Notes: generated from the sequence alone by a model not told the origin. A stretch of 64,000 nucleotides of DNA from CAVQJU01 sp963729215 (GCA_963729215.1 CAVSND010000008.1:1-64000), one strand, 5' to 3'; shown: positions 1 through 10,223, numbered from the stretch's first letter. Translations and numbers: made by a program.

Positions 1-337
1 CGGTGTCGTTGTCCAACGCGTCATCGAGCTTCACCAGGCGGTCGTCGCCGATCGTGAGTTGTTCGTAGAGCCCGCGCAGTCCGATCGGCATCGCGAGGAC
101 GCGATCCCCCTTGCGAAAATGCGGGCTGGCGCTTTCGACAATCGTGCCGACGATCTCATGCAGAGACAGACCAGGCGCCAGCGGATAGCGGTCGTGGGCC
201 TCGCTGAAGTACGGGATGTCCGATCCGCACAGGCAGCCGGTCTCGAGTGAGACCAATACTTCGCCCGCCGCCGGCGGACGCGGAGCAGCGTCTACCAACT
301 CGATGCGCCCGCGCCCGGTGATCTGGCCGGCTTTCAC
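1..337 (-). CDS. zinc-dependent alcohol dehydrogenase, N-terminal part (cut by window edge)
   Basis: Only the first 112 or so residues lie in the window. They form the GroES-like N-terminal domain of a medium-chain dehydrogenase/reductase. The catalytic zinc motif reads CLCGSD at residues 35-40, followed by a His-Glu pair at 60-61 and the usual K-G-D-R-V segment near 76-80. Family members oxidise alcohols or reduce aldehydes with NAD(P). The start is taken as the GTG at 335-337, three bases after the stop of the upstream gene, which suggests co-transcription. The Rossmann domain is outside the window, so the cofactor and substrate cannot be judged. Confidence 0.8.
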   Translation of the reverse strand, partial: MKAGQITGRGRIELVDAAPRPPAAGEVLVSLETGCLCGSDIPYFSEAHDRYPLAPGLSLHEIVGTIVESASPHFRKGDRVLAMPIGLRGLYEQLTIGDDRLVKLDDALDNDT

Positions 338-340
338 AGG

Positions 341-1609
341 TTAGCGCGGCACCGCGGTGCGATCGCCGCCGGAGCTCGAACTCGACGCGCCGCCAGACGA
401 TCCGCCGGACGAGCCTGACGATCCGGACGACGAGCCGCCGCCCGAGCTGCCGCTCGCGCTCGATCCCCCCGAATCGCCGGACATGTAGCCCCTGCCGTTC
501 ACGACCTGGCCGTGCCCCTGTGACGAGGACGGCGGCACGATCGGGCCGACGATGATCCCGCCGCCACCGCCCGCCTCGTACCAGCCGCCGCCGTAGTAAC
601 CGTAAGGAGGAGCGCCGTACCGGTACCCGTAGAACCCGTAGGGCGAACAGCCGTCCCACCCGTAGAGCGACAGGCCGGCGTAGTACGGATTGCAGGCGTC
701 GAAAATGGACCCGCCCAGCAGGAGCGAAGACTCACTCAGGAACACCGTTCCGCCGTCTCCCCCGCCGCCGATCGCCAGCTCGCCCGTCATCGTCGGCGAC
801 GGCTTGATGGCGAACGCCTCGGGGTATGACAGGGCGACGAGCATGTCGAGCACGCGATCCTCCACGCCCGCATTCGCCAGCGCCGTCAGCCGCTTGCCGT
901 TCATCGTAAACTTCTGCCGGTTTTCGGCGAGCCACGCTTCGATGACGGCGCCGCTGATGTGCTTCGACGCGTCGATGATCTCGGCGTCGCCGACGGGGAG
1001 CAGCGCCCTCAGCGCGGCGGGCTCGCGCGAATCGCGGGCGACGAACGCCGCAATCTCCGGCGGGAGCGTCGGCAGCGGCGGCGCCGCGCGGTGGCGCAGC
1101 ACGCGGACGCCGACCTTGTCGCGCAGGCCGACGCCGACGATGTCGAGCCAGTCGCCGTTGGCGGCCGAGGCCATCAGGCCTGTCGTCGCCCGTTTGACGC
1201 CCCCCGTGCACGTGTATTCGGACTGGAGGTACACGCGCCGCATGTCGGCCGACCACTGTGCGCTGTCCCACCCGGTGCAGCCTTCGCGTTCGCCCGGACG
1301 GTGCTCCCCGTTCGGATCGATTCGCTCGCGCGACACGATTTTGCTGCCGGTGACGGTCACGACGTCGACGGCCGCCGTGCCCGGCGCCGGAACCACGCAC
1401 ACCTGCTGCGGCTCCGCATCCAGATCGACGAAGCGTGGAGGCGTGGCCGACCAGCATCCGAGCCACGGCTGCCATCTCGTATCGGTGTTGTCACGAGCCG
1501 AGGCCGCGGGCGCCTGCCAGGCGGCTGCCGCGAGCGTGACGCAGCAGACGCATGCCGAGATGGTGACGACGAGAGAGACGCGCCACGAAGAGATCATCGT
1601 GCTGTTCAT
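341..1609 (-). CDS. secreted protein with Gly/Ser/Tyr-rich C-terminus
   Basis: A 422-residue protein that I do not recognise. It has an N-terminal signal peptide (hydrophobic segment about residues 10-30), a middle region with several cysteines (WQPWLGCW near 47) and no clear catalytic motif. The last 140 residues are low complexity: a Gly/Tyr-rich stretch followed by a Ser/Gly repeat tail. Such tails are common in exported or surface-associated proteins. It sits 8 bases downstream of the beta-barrel gene and 3 bases before the alcohol dehydrogenase, so the three probably form one transcript. The coding frame is uninterrupted. Function unknown. Confidence 0.65.
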   Translation of the reverse strand: MNSTMISSWRVSLVVTISACVCCVTLAAAAWQAPAASARDNTDTRWQPWLGCWSATPPRFVDLDAEPQQVCVVPAPGTAAVDVVTVTGSKIVSRERIDPNGEHRPGEREGCTGWDSAQWSADMRRVYLQSEYTCTGGVKRATTGLMASAANGDWLDIVGVGLRDKVGVRVLRHRAAPPLPTLPPEIAAFVARDSREPAALRALLPVGDAEIIDASKHISGAVIEAWLAENRQKFTMNGKRLTALANAGVEDRVLDMLVALSYPEAFAIKPSPTMTGELAIGGGGDGGTVFLSESSLLLGGSIFDACNPYYAGLSLYGWDGCSPYGFYGYRYGAPPYGYYGGGWYEAGGGGGIIVGPIVPPSSSQGHGQVVNGRGYMSGDSGGSSASGSSGGGSSSGSSGSSGGSSGGASSSSSGGDRTAVPR

Positions 1610-1617
1610 GATCGCAC

Positions 1618-2367
1618 CTAATACCTGATCACAAAACCGGCCGTGAGCGCAAAACCTGACAGATCGATTGGCTGGAAGCGAGCGAAGTCGGGGCTCAGGT
1701 CCTTATGCGCCCATTCATACCGTCCTTCAATGGTCACCGCGAAGCGGGGATTGAGCGAGACATCGGTTCCGACAAAGCCGTGCAGCGTGGGCGCCCAGCC
1801 GTCGGAGTTGAACGTGTCTGGAAACACCTTGAACGTCGCGAAGTCGATGAAGTCGCCGGCCTGCCGGAAGCGGTACCACATGATGCCACCCCCGCCGCCG
1901 ACGAAGGGAGCGTACCGCGACGGAATCCAGGCGAAGTGTCCAATCGATCGGCCGGGCTTCGCCAGGTACGCCTTGATGCTTCCCGTCACCGGCAGCCGCT
2001 GGAACTCGGTGGATTGCTGAATCGGCTGACGGTTGTTGTCCACGAAGTCGCGAAACTCCGACGGCGTCGTGGACTGCGAGAAGCTGAAACCGAACCGCGC
2101 GTCGAGCCGGGCCGTCAGGGCGACATCCACGTCGGTGGCAAACATCAGCGAGCTGAAATCGTGCGTGGACAGCGTGAGCTGGCTGGTGGTGAAGCTGAAG
2201 AGATCGCTGCCCGCCGTGGCGTGGTTGAACCCGCCGCGAATCGACACGTCGCCCCGGGGCGCGCGAAACAGAAATCCGTCGCCGCTTTCCTGCGCCCTGG
2301 CGGGCCTGGCATCCGACAGACACGCCACAACGGCGAGGCCGAGACCGACAAGACGAACCGGGCTCAT
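1618..2367 (-). CDS. probable outer-membrane beta-barrel protein
   Basis: A 249-residue protein. The reading frame is open further upstream, but the ATG at 2365-2367 begins a clear signal peptide ending near ARAQE, so I use that start. The mature part has alternating hydrophobic and polar segments, a Gly-rich turn (VGGGGG) and ends in ...GFVIRY, an aromatic C-terminus typical of outer-membrane barrels. About 60 bases separate it from the divergent gene starting at 2429, and that gap must hold both promoters. No specific ligand or enzyme function can be inferred. It may be a small porin-like or OmpA/OmpW-like barrel. Confidence 0.6.
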   Translation of the reverse strand: MSPVRLVGLGLAVVACLSDARPARAQESGDGFLFRAPRGDVSIRGGFNHATAGSDLFSFTTSQLTLSTHDFSSLMFATDVDVALTARLDARFGFSFSQSTTPSEFRDFVDNNRQPIQQSTEFQRLPVTGSIKAYLAKPGRSIGHFAWIPSRYAPFVGGGGGIMWYRFRQAGDFIDFATFKVFPDTFNSDGWAPTLHGFVGTDVSLNPRFAVTIEGRYEWAHKDLSPDFARFQPIDLSGFALTAGFVIRY

Positions 2368-2428
2368 AGGCGGCCTCCGAGGGGCGCTGGCAAGGCCTAT
2401 TGTAGAATACGCGGGGAGAAAAACCGAG

Positions 2429-3455
2429 ATGCTGAACAGGTTGCTCACGGGACTGGCGGTGGTCGCGATGGCGGCATCGATACAGGCAGCTGGACAGGCT
2501 CCACCGAAAGGGACGCCGGCCGCGACGACGCCTGCGAAGCCGTACGTCGTGCCGAAGACACCGTGGGGCGATCCCGACATCCAGGGCAACTACACGAACA
2601 AGTACCGAGCAAGGCACGCCGTTCGAGCGTCCGGCCGAACTCGAAGGCAAGACGCTCGCCGACATCCAGGCGAAAGAACTGGCCGAGATCATCCAGAAGC
2701 GCCAGCAGCGCGCGATCGAGAACGCGCCGTTCCTCTCCGGCGATCCGACGGGCACGATTGCCGGCCCGATGGAGTTCCGGGACATCTACGAGGTGGCCAA
2801 GGCCAGCCGGCCGTGGTTCGTCACGGATCCGCCGGACGGGAAAATCCCGCCGATGACACCTGAAGCGCGGCAGCGCATCGCCGCGCGCCGCCCGACCGGC
2901 AGCAGCTTCAGCAACGGCGTCTACGACAGCTACGAGAGCCTCAGCCTCTACGACCGCTGCATCACGCGCGGCTACCCCAGCTCGATGCTGCCGGCGATCT
3001 ACGGCGACTCGTATCAGATCATCCAGGGCCAGGGCTTCGTCGCGATCCGGATCGAGATGATTCACGAGACGCGCATCATCCCGCTCGGCGGCCAGCCGCA
3101 CGCGAGCAAAGGCATCGGGCTCGACATGGGCGATGCCCGCGGCCACTGGGAAGGCAACACGCTCGTCGTCGAAACGACGAACTTCCGCGATCGCACCATC
3201 TATCGCAACGGCAACCCCTCGACGTTCAAGCTCATCGAGCATTTCACGCCGACGTCGAAGACGTCGCTCGAGTGGACGGTGACCGTGGACGACGCGGCGA
3301 CGTGGACGAAGCCATGGAGCTTCTCGATGCCGCTGACCGTGAACGACGAGGAACCGGTCTACGAGTACGCGTGCCACGAAGGCAACTACGCGATCAAGAA
3401 CATCCTGTCCGGATCGCGCCTGGCCGACGCCGCAGCTGATAAGACCCGGAACTAA
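2429..3455 (+). CDS. exported protein of unknown function (one frameshift)
   Basis: It starts at ATG 2429 with a signal peptide (about residues 1-21) and then a segment WGDPDIQGNYTNKY. The frame breaks near 2610 and resumes in the next frame with EQGTPFERPAEL, continuing cleanly to the stop at 3453-3455. A single extra base explains this. The product would be about 341 residues. The sequence type (WGDPDxQG..., then GHWEGNTLVVETTNF) resembles paralogous exported proteins I associate with soil acidobacteria, with no assigned biochemistry. It converges on the double hydrolase gene, with a hairpin element between them. Confidence 0.55.
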
Positions 3456-3468
3456 CGACTGACGCCAC

Positions 3469-3522
3469 GTAGCGGCCGGCTTCAGCCGGCCGCTCGACCG
3501 TCCGCCTGAAGGCGGACGCTAC
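3469..3522. repeat. double-hairpin palindromic element between convergent genes
   Basis: Two perfect hairpins lie side by side: 3472-3480 pairs with 3485-3493 (9 bp, loop TTCA), and 3499-3506 pairs with 3511-3518 (8 bp, loop TGAA). The outer ends GTAGCG (3469-3474) and CGCTAC (3517-3522) are also complementary, so the whole element can fold as a cloverleaf-like structure. It lies between two convergent gene ends. It could act as a bidirectional terminator or be a REP-like dispersed element; a second element of the same design lies at 23964-24016. Confidence 0.75.
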
Positions 3523-3546
3523 GAATCCCCGATGTGGTGCGGTGCA

Positions 3547-5623
3547 CTACGCCGGCCGCGCCACCTTCCGGTCCAGCCAGTCGCGAAGAACGCCGAACAC
3601 CTCGTGGTTGTTCTTCTCCATCAGCATGAGGTTGCCGTTGCCGGCGATGCCGTAGTCGCGCAGCCTCAGGAGATCGACGGAACACCCCACCTGCTTCAGG
3701 AACGCGACGTTCGCCACCGGCGATCCGCCGGCGCCGAACTCGCTTGTAATCCACGCCATGGGAATCTGCTGGAGATTCTTCCACCTGCGCGCCGGCTCCG
3801 CCTGGAGCTTGTAGGGCGAGGCAATCGGCCGTGGAGAATCCGGGGGCGGCGTTCGATCCACGAGTGAAAACTGCGCGATGTCCGATACGGGCGGATCGTA
3901 GGTCATGGGGCTCGCCGTCAGGCCCCAGCGAAGCTGACGCTCGAAGGGATTGCCGTTGATCTCCATGCAGAGGATGCCCTTGACGAGCTGCGGACGCCGG
4001 TCGGCGACGCCCCAGCCGAAGAACCCGCCGAAGGCGTGCCCGTGAATGATGCACGGGCCGATGCGATCGACGAGTTCGACGCCGCCGGCCCACGCGAGAT
4101 CGCTGTGAAAGGCTTCGTCGGCCGTGTTGCCGGACTCGCACGCCATGAACTGGCCGATGAACGGATCGTTCATGCCGCCGGGTCCGGGCCACTGGCCCGT
4201 CTTGAAGACGTTGGTGGCGTCGACCAGCGCTTCGAGCGGCGGAACGTTCGGCAGATGGCTCGGGCCGAGCGCGTCGGGGTGATACGGCGAACGGCCGTAA
4301 CTCGGACGATCGAGCCAGTAGACGCTGTAGCCGGCCTGCACGAAGTAGTGGACCCAGCCGGGACGCCGGCCGAGGCCCATCATGTGTGTGCCCTGGGCGC
4401 CGCCGCCGTGGATCAGGATCACCGGGTACGGATAGCGCTTCTCGGCCGGGATCATGTACTGCACGAACATCTGTCCCTGCGCGATCGTGCCGTACGGCAT
4501 CCGCTTGCGCCCGACGCCCACCCAGAAGCCGCCCTGATCGGCAAGCCTGAGCGCCGTTGACTCCGAATTGCGATTCAGATCGACGCCGCGGGTCACCGGA
4601 GCCGGAGCGCCGGGCGCGCCGCCTTCCGCGCCGGCCATCCATGTGAGGATCGGCCGCAGCGCGTCCCGATTGTTCTTTTCCATCATCACCATCGGCCCGT
4701 TGCCGCGGATGCCGCGGTCGGCGAGGCGAATATGCTCGACGGTGCAGCCGGCGCCGAGCAGGGCCGCCGCGATGCCAGGATCGGTGGCCGTGGCGGGAGA
4801 GGCCTCCGCCGTGACGATCGCGATGGGCACGCGAGCGAGCCCGGCGAGTTGCTGCGGCGTCAGGCTTTGCAGCGACTGCGGCTCCTGCTCGACGGCGACA
4901 ATCCCTTTCACGAGCGCAGGACGCTCCAGCGCCGTCACCCAGGCAAACACGGATCCGTCGCCGTGCGTGACGAGTACGGCCGGACCGATTTCGTCGAGCA
5001 GCATGGCGCCACGGGTGCGCCACACGTTCTGCGTGATCGCGTTGTTGCCCATCGGCTGTCCGAGCGACGCCACCACCTGGGCGATCGCGGGATCGGCGGC
5101 ATCGCCGGCGCCGGGCCACTGCGTATGTCCTTGTCCAGCGGCGCCGATCCGGCGCGCGACCGATTCGAACGTCGGCGCCTGCGCATCGAACAGCCCGTTG
5201 ACGAACGGGTGATTGGGGTTACGCCCCTGCCCCGGCCGATCGACCAGGTACACGCGATACCCCTGCTCGAGGAACTGAGACGCCCAGCCGCGGCGGCCGT
5301 CAGGTGTGCTGAGCCAGTCGGTTCCCTGCCCATAGCCCCCGTGGATGAGGACGACGGCATACGGATGGCGCACGCTCGTCGGTATCCAGTGCTCGACGTA
5401 CATCTGCATTCCGTTGATGACGCTCCCGCGCGCCAGCGTCGCGCGTTCCACGCCAAACCAGAAGTAGCTCCAGTCCGCGATATCCAGGACCGGCCCGGGC
5501 GCTTCCGAAACGGCCCTCGCCTGAGCTTCGCGGCCAGCGAGAGCCGGCGCCCTGGCCAGGAGCGTTCCCGCCGCGACCGTCCCGCCGACCAGGCGAGCCG
5601 AATTCACGCCGTGTGTATGACAT
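3547..5623 (-). CDS. Tat-exported tandem alpha/beta-hydrolase-fold protein
   Basis: About 690 residues made of two consecutive alpha/beta hydrolase domains. Each has an oxyanion-type HGG segment (LIHGGYGQG, then LIHGGGAQG) and a conserved ending (MMEKNNR / LMEKNNHE). At the nucleophile elbow domain 1 has THGDGS and domain 2 has HGHAFGG, so the usual Ser is Gly and Ala respectively. By contrast the homologue at 10310-11596 keeps THSQSG. The 686-residue frame opens at 5607, but an upstream ATG at 5623 reads MSYTRREF, a Tat motif. Joining it needs one base change near 5600. The protein is probably exported folded, and it may bind rather than hydrolyse its ligand. Confidence 0.7.
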
Positions 5624-5765
5624 GCCGGGATCTTACCCCCGCCGTTCCGGTGCGCCGGTTTTCACTTTTGGAGACAATTGAGGTCCGCGGCCGCATCTTA
5701 TTGGGTGTAGACTCGCACCGCGCTTGTGCGCTCTAAAGCGTAAGACGAATGGGGAGGAGTCACTC

Positions 5766-7553
5766 ATGAAGCGGACCATCGGAGTCATCGCCGTCCTGGC
5801 GGTTTGGCTGCTGTCGGCTGTGTCGGCAAACCAGGATTTGTTGACGCTGCAAAAAGACGACAACCAGTGGGCCATCCCGGCCAAGAACTACTCGGCGACG
5901 CGCTATAGCACGCTCAAGCAAATCACGGCGCAAAACGTCGGCAAGCTGCGGCAGGTCTGGTCGTTCTCGACCGGCGCGCTGCGCGGGCACGAAGGGCAGC
6001 CGCTCGTCGTCGGCACGACGATGTACGTGCACAGCGCGTATCCGAATCATGTCTACGCCATCGACATGACGAAAGAGGGCTGGCCGATCAAGTGGAAGTA
6101 CACGCCGGTCCAGAACGATCGAGCCGTTGCCGTCGCGTGCTGCGACCTCGTCCACAAGGGCGTCAACTACGCGCAGGGCAAGATCTACATGACCACGCTC
6201 GACGGTCAGGTGATCGCGCTCGACGCCAACACCGGCAAGGAAGTCTGGAAGGTCCGCAACGCCGACCCGACGCGCGGCGAAACCCAGACCATGGCCGGCC
6301 TGATCATCAAGGACAAGTACATCGTCGGCGTCTCCGGCGGTGAGTTCGGTATCCGCGGCTGGGTGGCGGCGTACACCCTCGCGGACGGCAAGCAGATGTG
6401 GAAGGCGTACAGCATGGGCCCGGACTCGGACGTGAAGCTGGCGCCCGACTTCAACGAGGCCAACCCGCACTACGGTCGATTCGATCAGGGCACGAAGACG
6501 TGGCCGGGTGAGCGGTGGAAGAACGGCGGCGGCAGCACGTGGGGCTGGTATGCGTACGACCCCGACCTGAACCTGCTGTACTACTCCACCGGCAACCCGG
6601 GCACCTGGAATCCGTCGGTGCGCCAGGGCGACGACAAGTGGTCGATGACCATCTTCGCGAGGAATCCCGATACGGGGATGGCGAAGTGGGGCTATCAGAT
6701 GACCCCGTGGGATGCCTGGGACTACGACGGCATCAACGAGCATCTGCTGCTCGACCTGAACATCGGCGGCAAGCCGACGAAGACGCTCGCGCATTTCGAT
6801 CGCAACGGCTTCGCCTACCTGCTCGACCGCACCAACGGCACGCTCATTTCCGCGGAGAAGTTCGCGCCGAACACGAACTGGGCCGACCACATCGATCTCA
6901 AGACCGGCCGCCCCGTGGAAAACCCCGCCAAGCGCACGAAGCAGGGCGTCGAGATCAAGGACATCTGCCCGGCCGCGATGGGCGGCAAGAACCAGCAGCC
7001 GGCGTCGTTCTCGCCGAGCACCAACTTCATCTACGCGGGCATCAACAACCTCTGCATGAACTACGAGGGCGTCGAAGTGCAGTACATCGCCGGCGCGCCG
7101 TACGTGGGCGCGAACGTGCGGATCTTCGCGGGGCCCGGCGGGAATCAGGGCGAGTTCATCGCGTGGAATCCGGTGACGGCCAAGCGGGTGTGGGGGATCA
7201 AGGAACCGTTCCCGGTCTGGACGGGCGCGCTGACCACGGCGGGCGACCTCGCGTTCTACGGCACGATGGACGGGTGGTTCAAGGCGGTGAACGCTCACAC
7301 AGGCGCGCCGCTCTGGAAATCCAAACTGCCGTCCGGATCGATCGCGAACCCGATCACGTTCATCGGCCCGGATAAGAAGCAGTACATCGCGATTTACTCG
7401 GGCATCGGCGGCTGGTTCGGTCTGCCGATTGCGGGCAACCTCTCGCGCGAGGATCCGTTGGCCGCGCTCGGCGCCGTCGGCGCCGCATACGGATCGGGCC
7501 TCGACAAGGTCACGTCCGTCGGTGGCACGCTGCACGTCTACGCGCTGGAATAG
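5766..7553 (+). CDS. PQQ-dependent alcohol dehydrogenase, lanthanide (XoxF/PedH) type
   Basis: A 595-residue quinoprotein with a signal peptide (about 1-22) and an eight-bladed propeller. The PQQ-stacking vicinal disulfide is at Cys125-Cys126. Metal and cofactor residues fit the family: Glu193 in SGGEFGIRG, Asn277 in STGNPGTW, and the catalytic base Asp319 in WDYDG. The Asp two residues later (Asp321) is the extra carboxylate found in lanthanide-dependent enzymes and replaced by Ala in the calcium MxaF type. It oxidises primary alcohols in the periplasm. The start at ATG 5766 follows a strong GGGGAGGAG site. The fused electron-transfer partner follows 18 bases downstream. Confidence 0.9.
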   Translation: MKRTIGVIAVLAVWLLSAVSANQDLLTLQKDDNQWAIPAKNYSATRYSTLKQITAQNVGKLRQVWSFSTGALRGHEGQPLVVGTTMYVHSAYPNHVYAIDMTKEGWPIKWKYTPVQNDRAVAVACCDLVHKGVNYAQGKIYMTTLDGQVIALDANTGKEVWKVRNADPTRGETQTMAGLIIKDKYIVGVSGGEFGIRGWVAAYTLADGKQMWKAYSMGPDSDVKLAPDFNEANPHYGRFDQGTKTWPGERWKNGGGSTWGWYAYDPDLNLLYYSTGNPGTWNPSVRQGDDKWSMTIFARNPDTGMAKWGYQMTPWDAWDYDGINEHLLLDLNIGGKPTKTLAHFDRNGFAYLLDRTNGTLISAEKFAPNTNWADHIDLKTGRPVENPAKRTKQGVEIKDICPAAMGGKNQQPASFSPSTNFIYAGINNLCMNYEGVEVQYIAGAPYVGANVRIFAGPGGNQGEFIAWNPVTAKRVWGIKEPFPVWTGALTTAGDLAFYGTMDGWFKAVNAHTGAPLWKSKLPSGSIANPITFIGPDKKQYIAIYSGIGGWFGLPIAGNLSREDPLAALGAVGAAYGSGLDKVTSVGGTLHVYALE

Positions 7554-7571
7554 AGAACTAGAATAGGACAC

Positions 7572-8786
7572 ATGACCCCAACCGTCAGGGTGTGGGCCAC
7601 GGCATTTGCCGTGGCCTACGCCGCGTCTCTCGCCACCGTCTCCACCCAGTCGCCGCCGCCACCGCAGGCCAAGTCGCTTCGCGTTTGCGGCGACCCCGAC
7701 AATTTGCCGTACTCGAACGACAGGCTGCAGGGGTTCGAAAACAAGATCGCGGCCATCATCGCCGCCGATCTCGGCGTGGAGCCCAGTTATACGTGGTGGC
7801 CTCACCAGCGCGGCCTCGTCAAGAACACGCTGGAGGCGGGCACCTGCGACGTCATCTTCGGCATCCCGCACGATCTCGAGACGGTCCTTGCCACGAAGCC
7901 GTACTACCGTTCGTCCTACGTCATCGCGCATCGTAAAGGCAGCCACGCGGTGACGTCGCTCGACGCGCCCGAGCTCAAGACGCTGCGCATCGGCGTCTAT
8001 GCCAACACGCCGGTCGAAGAAAGCCTGGCGCGGCGCGGACTTCTCGATCACCTGACTGCCTATTCCCTGTTCTTCGATCCGAACGGCGATCGCGACAGGC
8101 CCGCAAAACTGCTGGATGATTTGCTCGCCAACAAGGTGGACGTGGCCATTCCGTGGGGCCCTCTGGCCGGGTATTACGCGAAGAAGCTCAATGCCCCGAT
8201 CGAAATGCAGGCGTTGCCCGATGAGACGGGCGTGCCCCTTTCGTTCAGCATGGCCATGGGCGTGAAAAAGGGCAATCGCGACCTGAAGACCCGGCTGGAA
8301 GCGGCGATCGATCATCGGCAGAGTGAGATTCGGTCGGTGCTCGAGGAATACGGCGTGCCGCTCGCGGCCGCGCCGCTTACGGCGGCCATCGCCGCTCCTC
8401 GCCAGGAGCCGACGGCCACGCCCGCACCGGCTCCAGCGCCGGCGACCACCCAATCGGACCCGTCGGCCTCGCCGCCCCTGTTCAAGAAGATGAACCTGTT
8501 CACGGACAACGCCGAGGGTATTGCGGCCGGCAAGAAGCTCTACATCCAGGTCGGCTGCCAGGGCTGCCACGGCGGCGGCGGCGGCGGCGGCATGGCCGCG
8601 TCGTTGATCGACGACAACTGGAAGTTCGGCAGCGACGACGAAACACTGTTCAAGCTGATCAAAGGCCAGATACCCGAGCAGACGATGCCGACCGTGTACA
8701 ACACGCTCCCGGACGAGCAGGTCTGGCAGATTCTGGCGTTCATCCGCACGCTCTATATCGGCGATCCGGCGAAGAAGAACTGGTAG
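7572..8786 (+). CDS. XoxJ/MxaJ-like binding protein fused to a cytochrome c domain
   Basis: A 404-residue exported protein of two parts. Residues about 35-265 are a periplasmic solute-binding fold of the quinoprotein-dehydrogenase-associated type (RVCGDPDNLPYS near 37-48). After a Pro/Ala-rich linker (about 275-302), residues 310-400 are a cytochrome c with one haem motif, C329-Q-G-C332-H333, and a likely axial Met372 in TMPTVY. In methylotrophs J and G are usually separate genes; here they are joined. Position directly after the dehydrogenase suggests it accepts electrons from PQQ and helps enzyme maturation. A seven-Gly run follows the haem motif. Confidence 0.85.
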   Translation: MTPTVRVWATAFAVAYAASLATVSTQSPPPPQAKSLRVCGDPDNLPYSNDRLQGFENKIAAIIAADLGVEPSYTWWPHQRGLVKNTLEAGTCDVIFGIPHDLETVLATKPYYRSSYVIAHRKGSHAVTSLDAPELKTLRIGVYANTPVEESLARRGLLDHLTAYSLFFDPNGDRDRPAKLLDDLLANKVDVAIPWGPLAGYYAKKLNAPIEMQALPDETGVPLSFSMAMGVKKGNRDLKTRLEAAIDHRQSEIRSVLEEYGVPLAAAPLTAAIAAPRQEPTATPAPAPAPATTQSDPSASPPLFKKMNLFTDNAEGIAAGKKLYIQVGCQGCHGGGGGGGMAASLIDDNWKFGSDDETLFKLIKGQIPEQTMPTVYNTLPDEQVWQILAFIRTLYIGDPAKKNW

Positions 8787-8802
8787 ACGCTGGAGGGACA
8801 AC

Positions 8803-10223
8803 TTGCCAGGGCGGCGCGACTTCCTCAAGTCGGGCGCGGCGGGGTTCGCCGCATCGATGATGCCGCCCGCTGATCCCTTAGCGGCGGCCCAGGCGGGCCG
8901 CGGCATCACGACCGGCGGCAACAGCCGTATCCTGCTCAAGGGCGGCATCGTCCTCACCCTGGACCGCGCCATTGGCGACTTCGAAACCGCCGACGTGCTG
9001 ATCGAAGGCGCGAAGATCGCGGCCGTCGGACGCAACCTCAAGGCCGAGGCGCAGACCATCGACGCCTCGAACATGATCGTCATGCCCGGGTTCGTCGACA
9101 CGCACCATCATCAGTACCAGACGATCCTGCGGAGCATTCTGCCGGACGGCCTCCTCAACGGACCGAAGAGCTACACTCGGACATCCAGGGGATCTACACG
9201 CCAGTGTACCGTCCCGAAGACGCGCGCATCTCGGAACTCGTCGCGTCGCTCTGCCAAATCAACGCGGGCGTGACCACGGGCGTGGACACGTCACAGGTGT
9301 CGCACACGCCGGAACACACGGACGCGTGCATCGACGGGCTGCGCGAGGCGGGACGGCGGACGCTGTTCGCGTACTCGAACGGCGTCGGGCCGGGCGTGCA
9401 GTACCCGCAGGACATCCGCCGGCTGCGCACGCAGTACTTCGCGTCGGCGGATCAGTTGCTGACGCTGGCCATGGGCGGAGGCCTCGACATGAGCACGTGG
9501 GCGCTCGCCAGGGAGGTCGCCGCCCCGATCGTCAACCACGTCGTCGGGAACTCCGCCGGCCTCGAGGCGATGGGCAAGGCCGGTCTGATGAAGGCCGACA
9601 ACGAGTACATCCACTGCACCCAGCTCAGCGAGGCCGCCTGGAAATTCATCGCCGATACCGGTGGGCACGTGTCGATCGCGACGGCCATCGAGATGCAGAT
9701 GCGGCACGGGATGCCGCCGATTCAGCAGGCGCTCGATCACGGCATCACGCCGAGCCTGAGCGTGGACGTCGAGACGAACATGGCCGCCGACATGTTCACG
9801 GTGATGCGCGCCACCTTCACGCTGCAGCGGGCGCTGCTCAACGAGCGAGTGCTGGCCGGCGAACGGAACCTCCCGGGGCTCCTGACAAGCCGCCAGGTCC
9901 TCGAGATGGCGACGATCCAGGGCGCCCGTGACAGCCATCTCGATCGCAAGATCGGCACGCTGACGCCGGGCAAGGACGCCGACATCGTCATGCTGCGGAC
10001 GGACACCATCAACGTGATGCCGGTGAACAACGCCGCCGGCGCCGTCGTGACGCTCATGGACACGAGCAACGTGGACACCGTCTTCATCGCCGGGAAGCTG
10101 ATGAAGCGGAACGGCCAGCTCGTCGGCGTCGACCTCGCAAAGATCCGCCGGGAGGCCGAGGCCGCCCGTGCCGCCGTGCTGACACGGGCAGGGGTCAAGC
10201 CGAACCGCCTGGGCGTCGCGTGA
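8803..10223 (+). CDS. Tat-exported amidohydrolase (one frameshift)
   Basis: The gene begins at a TTG at 8803 preceded by GGAGGG; the product starts with a Tat signal, RRDFLKSGAAG. It is an ATZ/TRZ-type amidohydrolase. The N-terminal sandwich and metal motif (GFVDTHHHQ, about residues 95-103) are in one frame. The remaining barrel and C-terminal part (GKDADIVMLRT near the end) are in another frame starting near 9160, so one base is lost or gained there. Members hydrolyse ring C-N or C-Cl bonds using a bound metal; the substrate is unknown. It follows the quinoprotein pair by 16 bases and is likely co-transcribed. Confidence 0.75.

Noticed and set aside
5760..9101. An 1113-codon open frame on the minus strand across the PQQ dehydrogenase genes
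   Set aside because: It is antisense to two genes with full family motifs and a strong ribosome site, and its translation is Arg/Val-rich without domains. It is a high-GC shadow frame.
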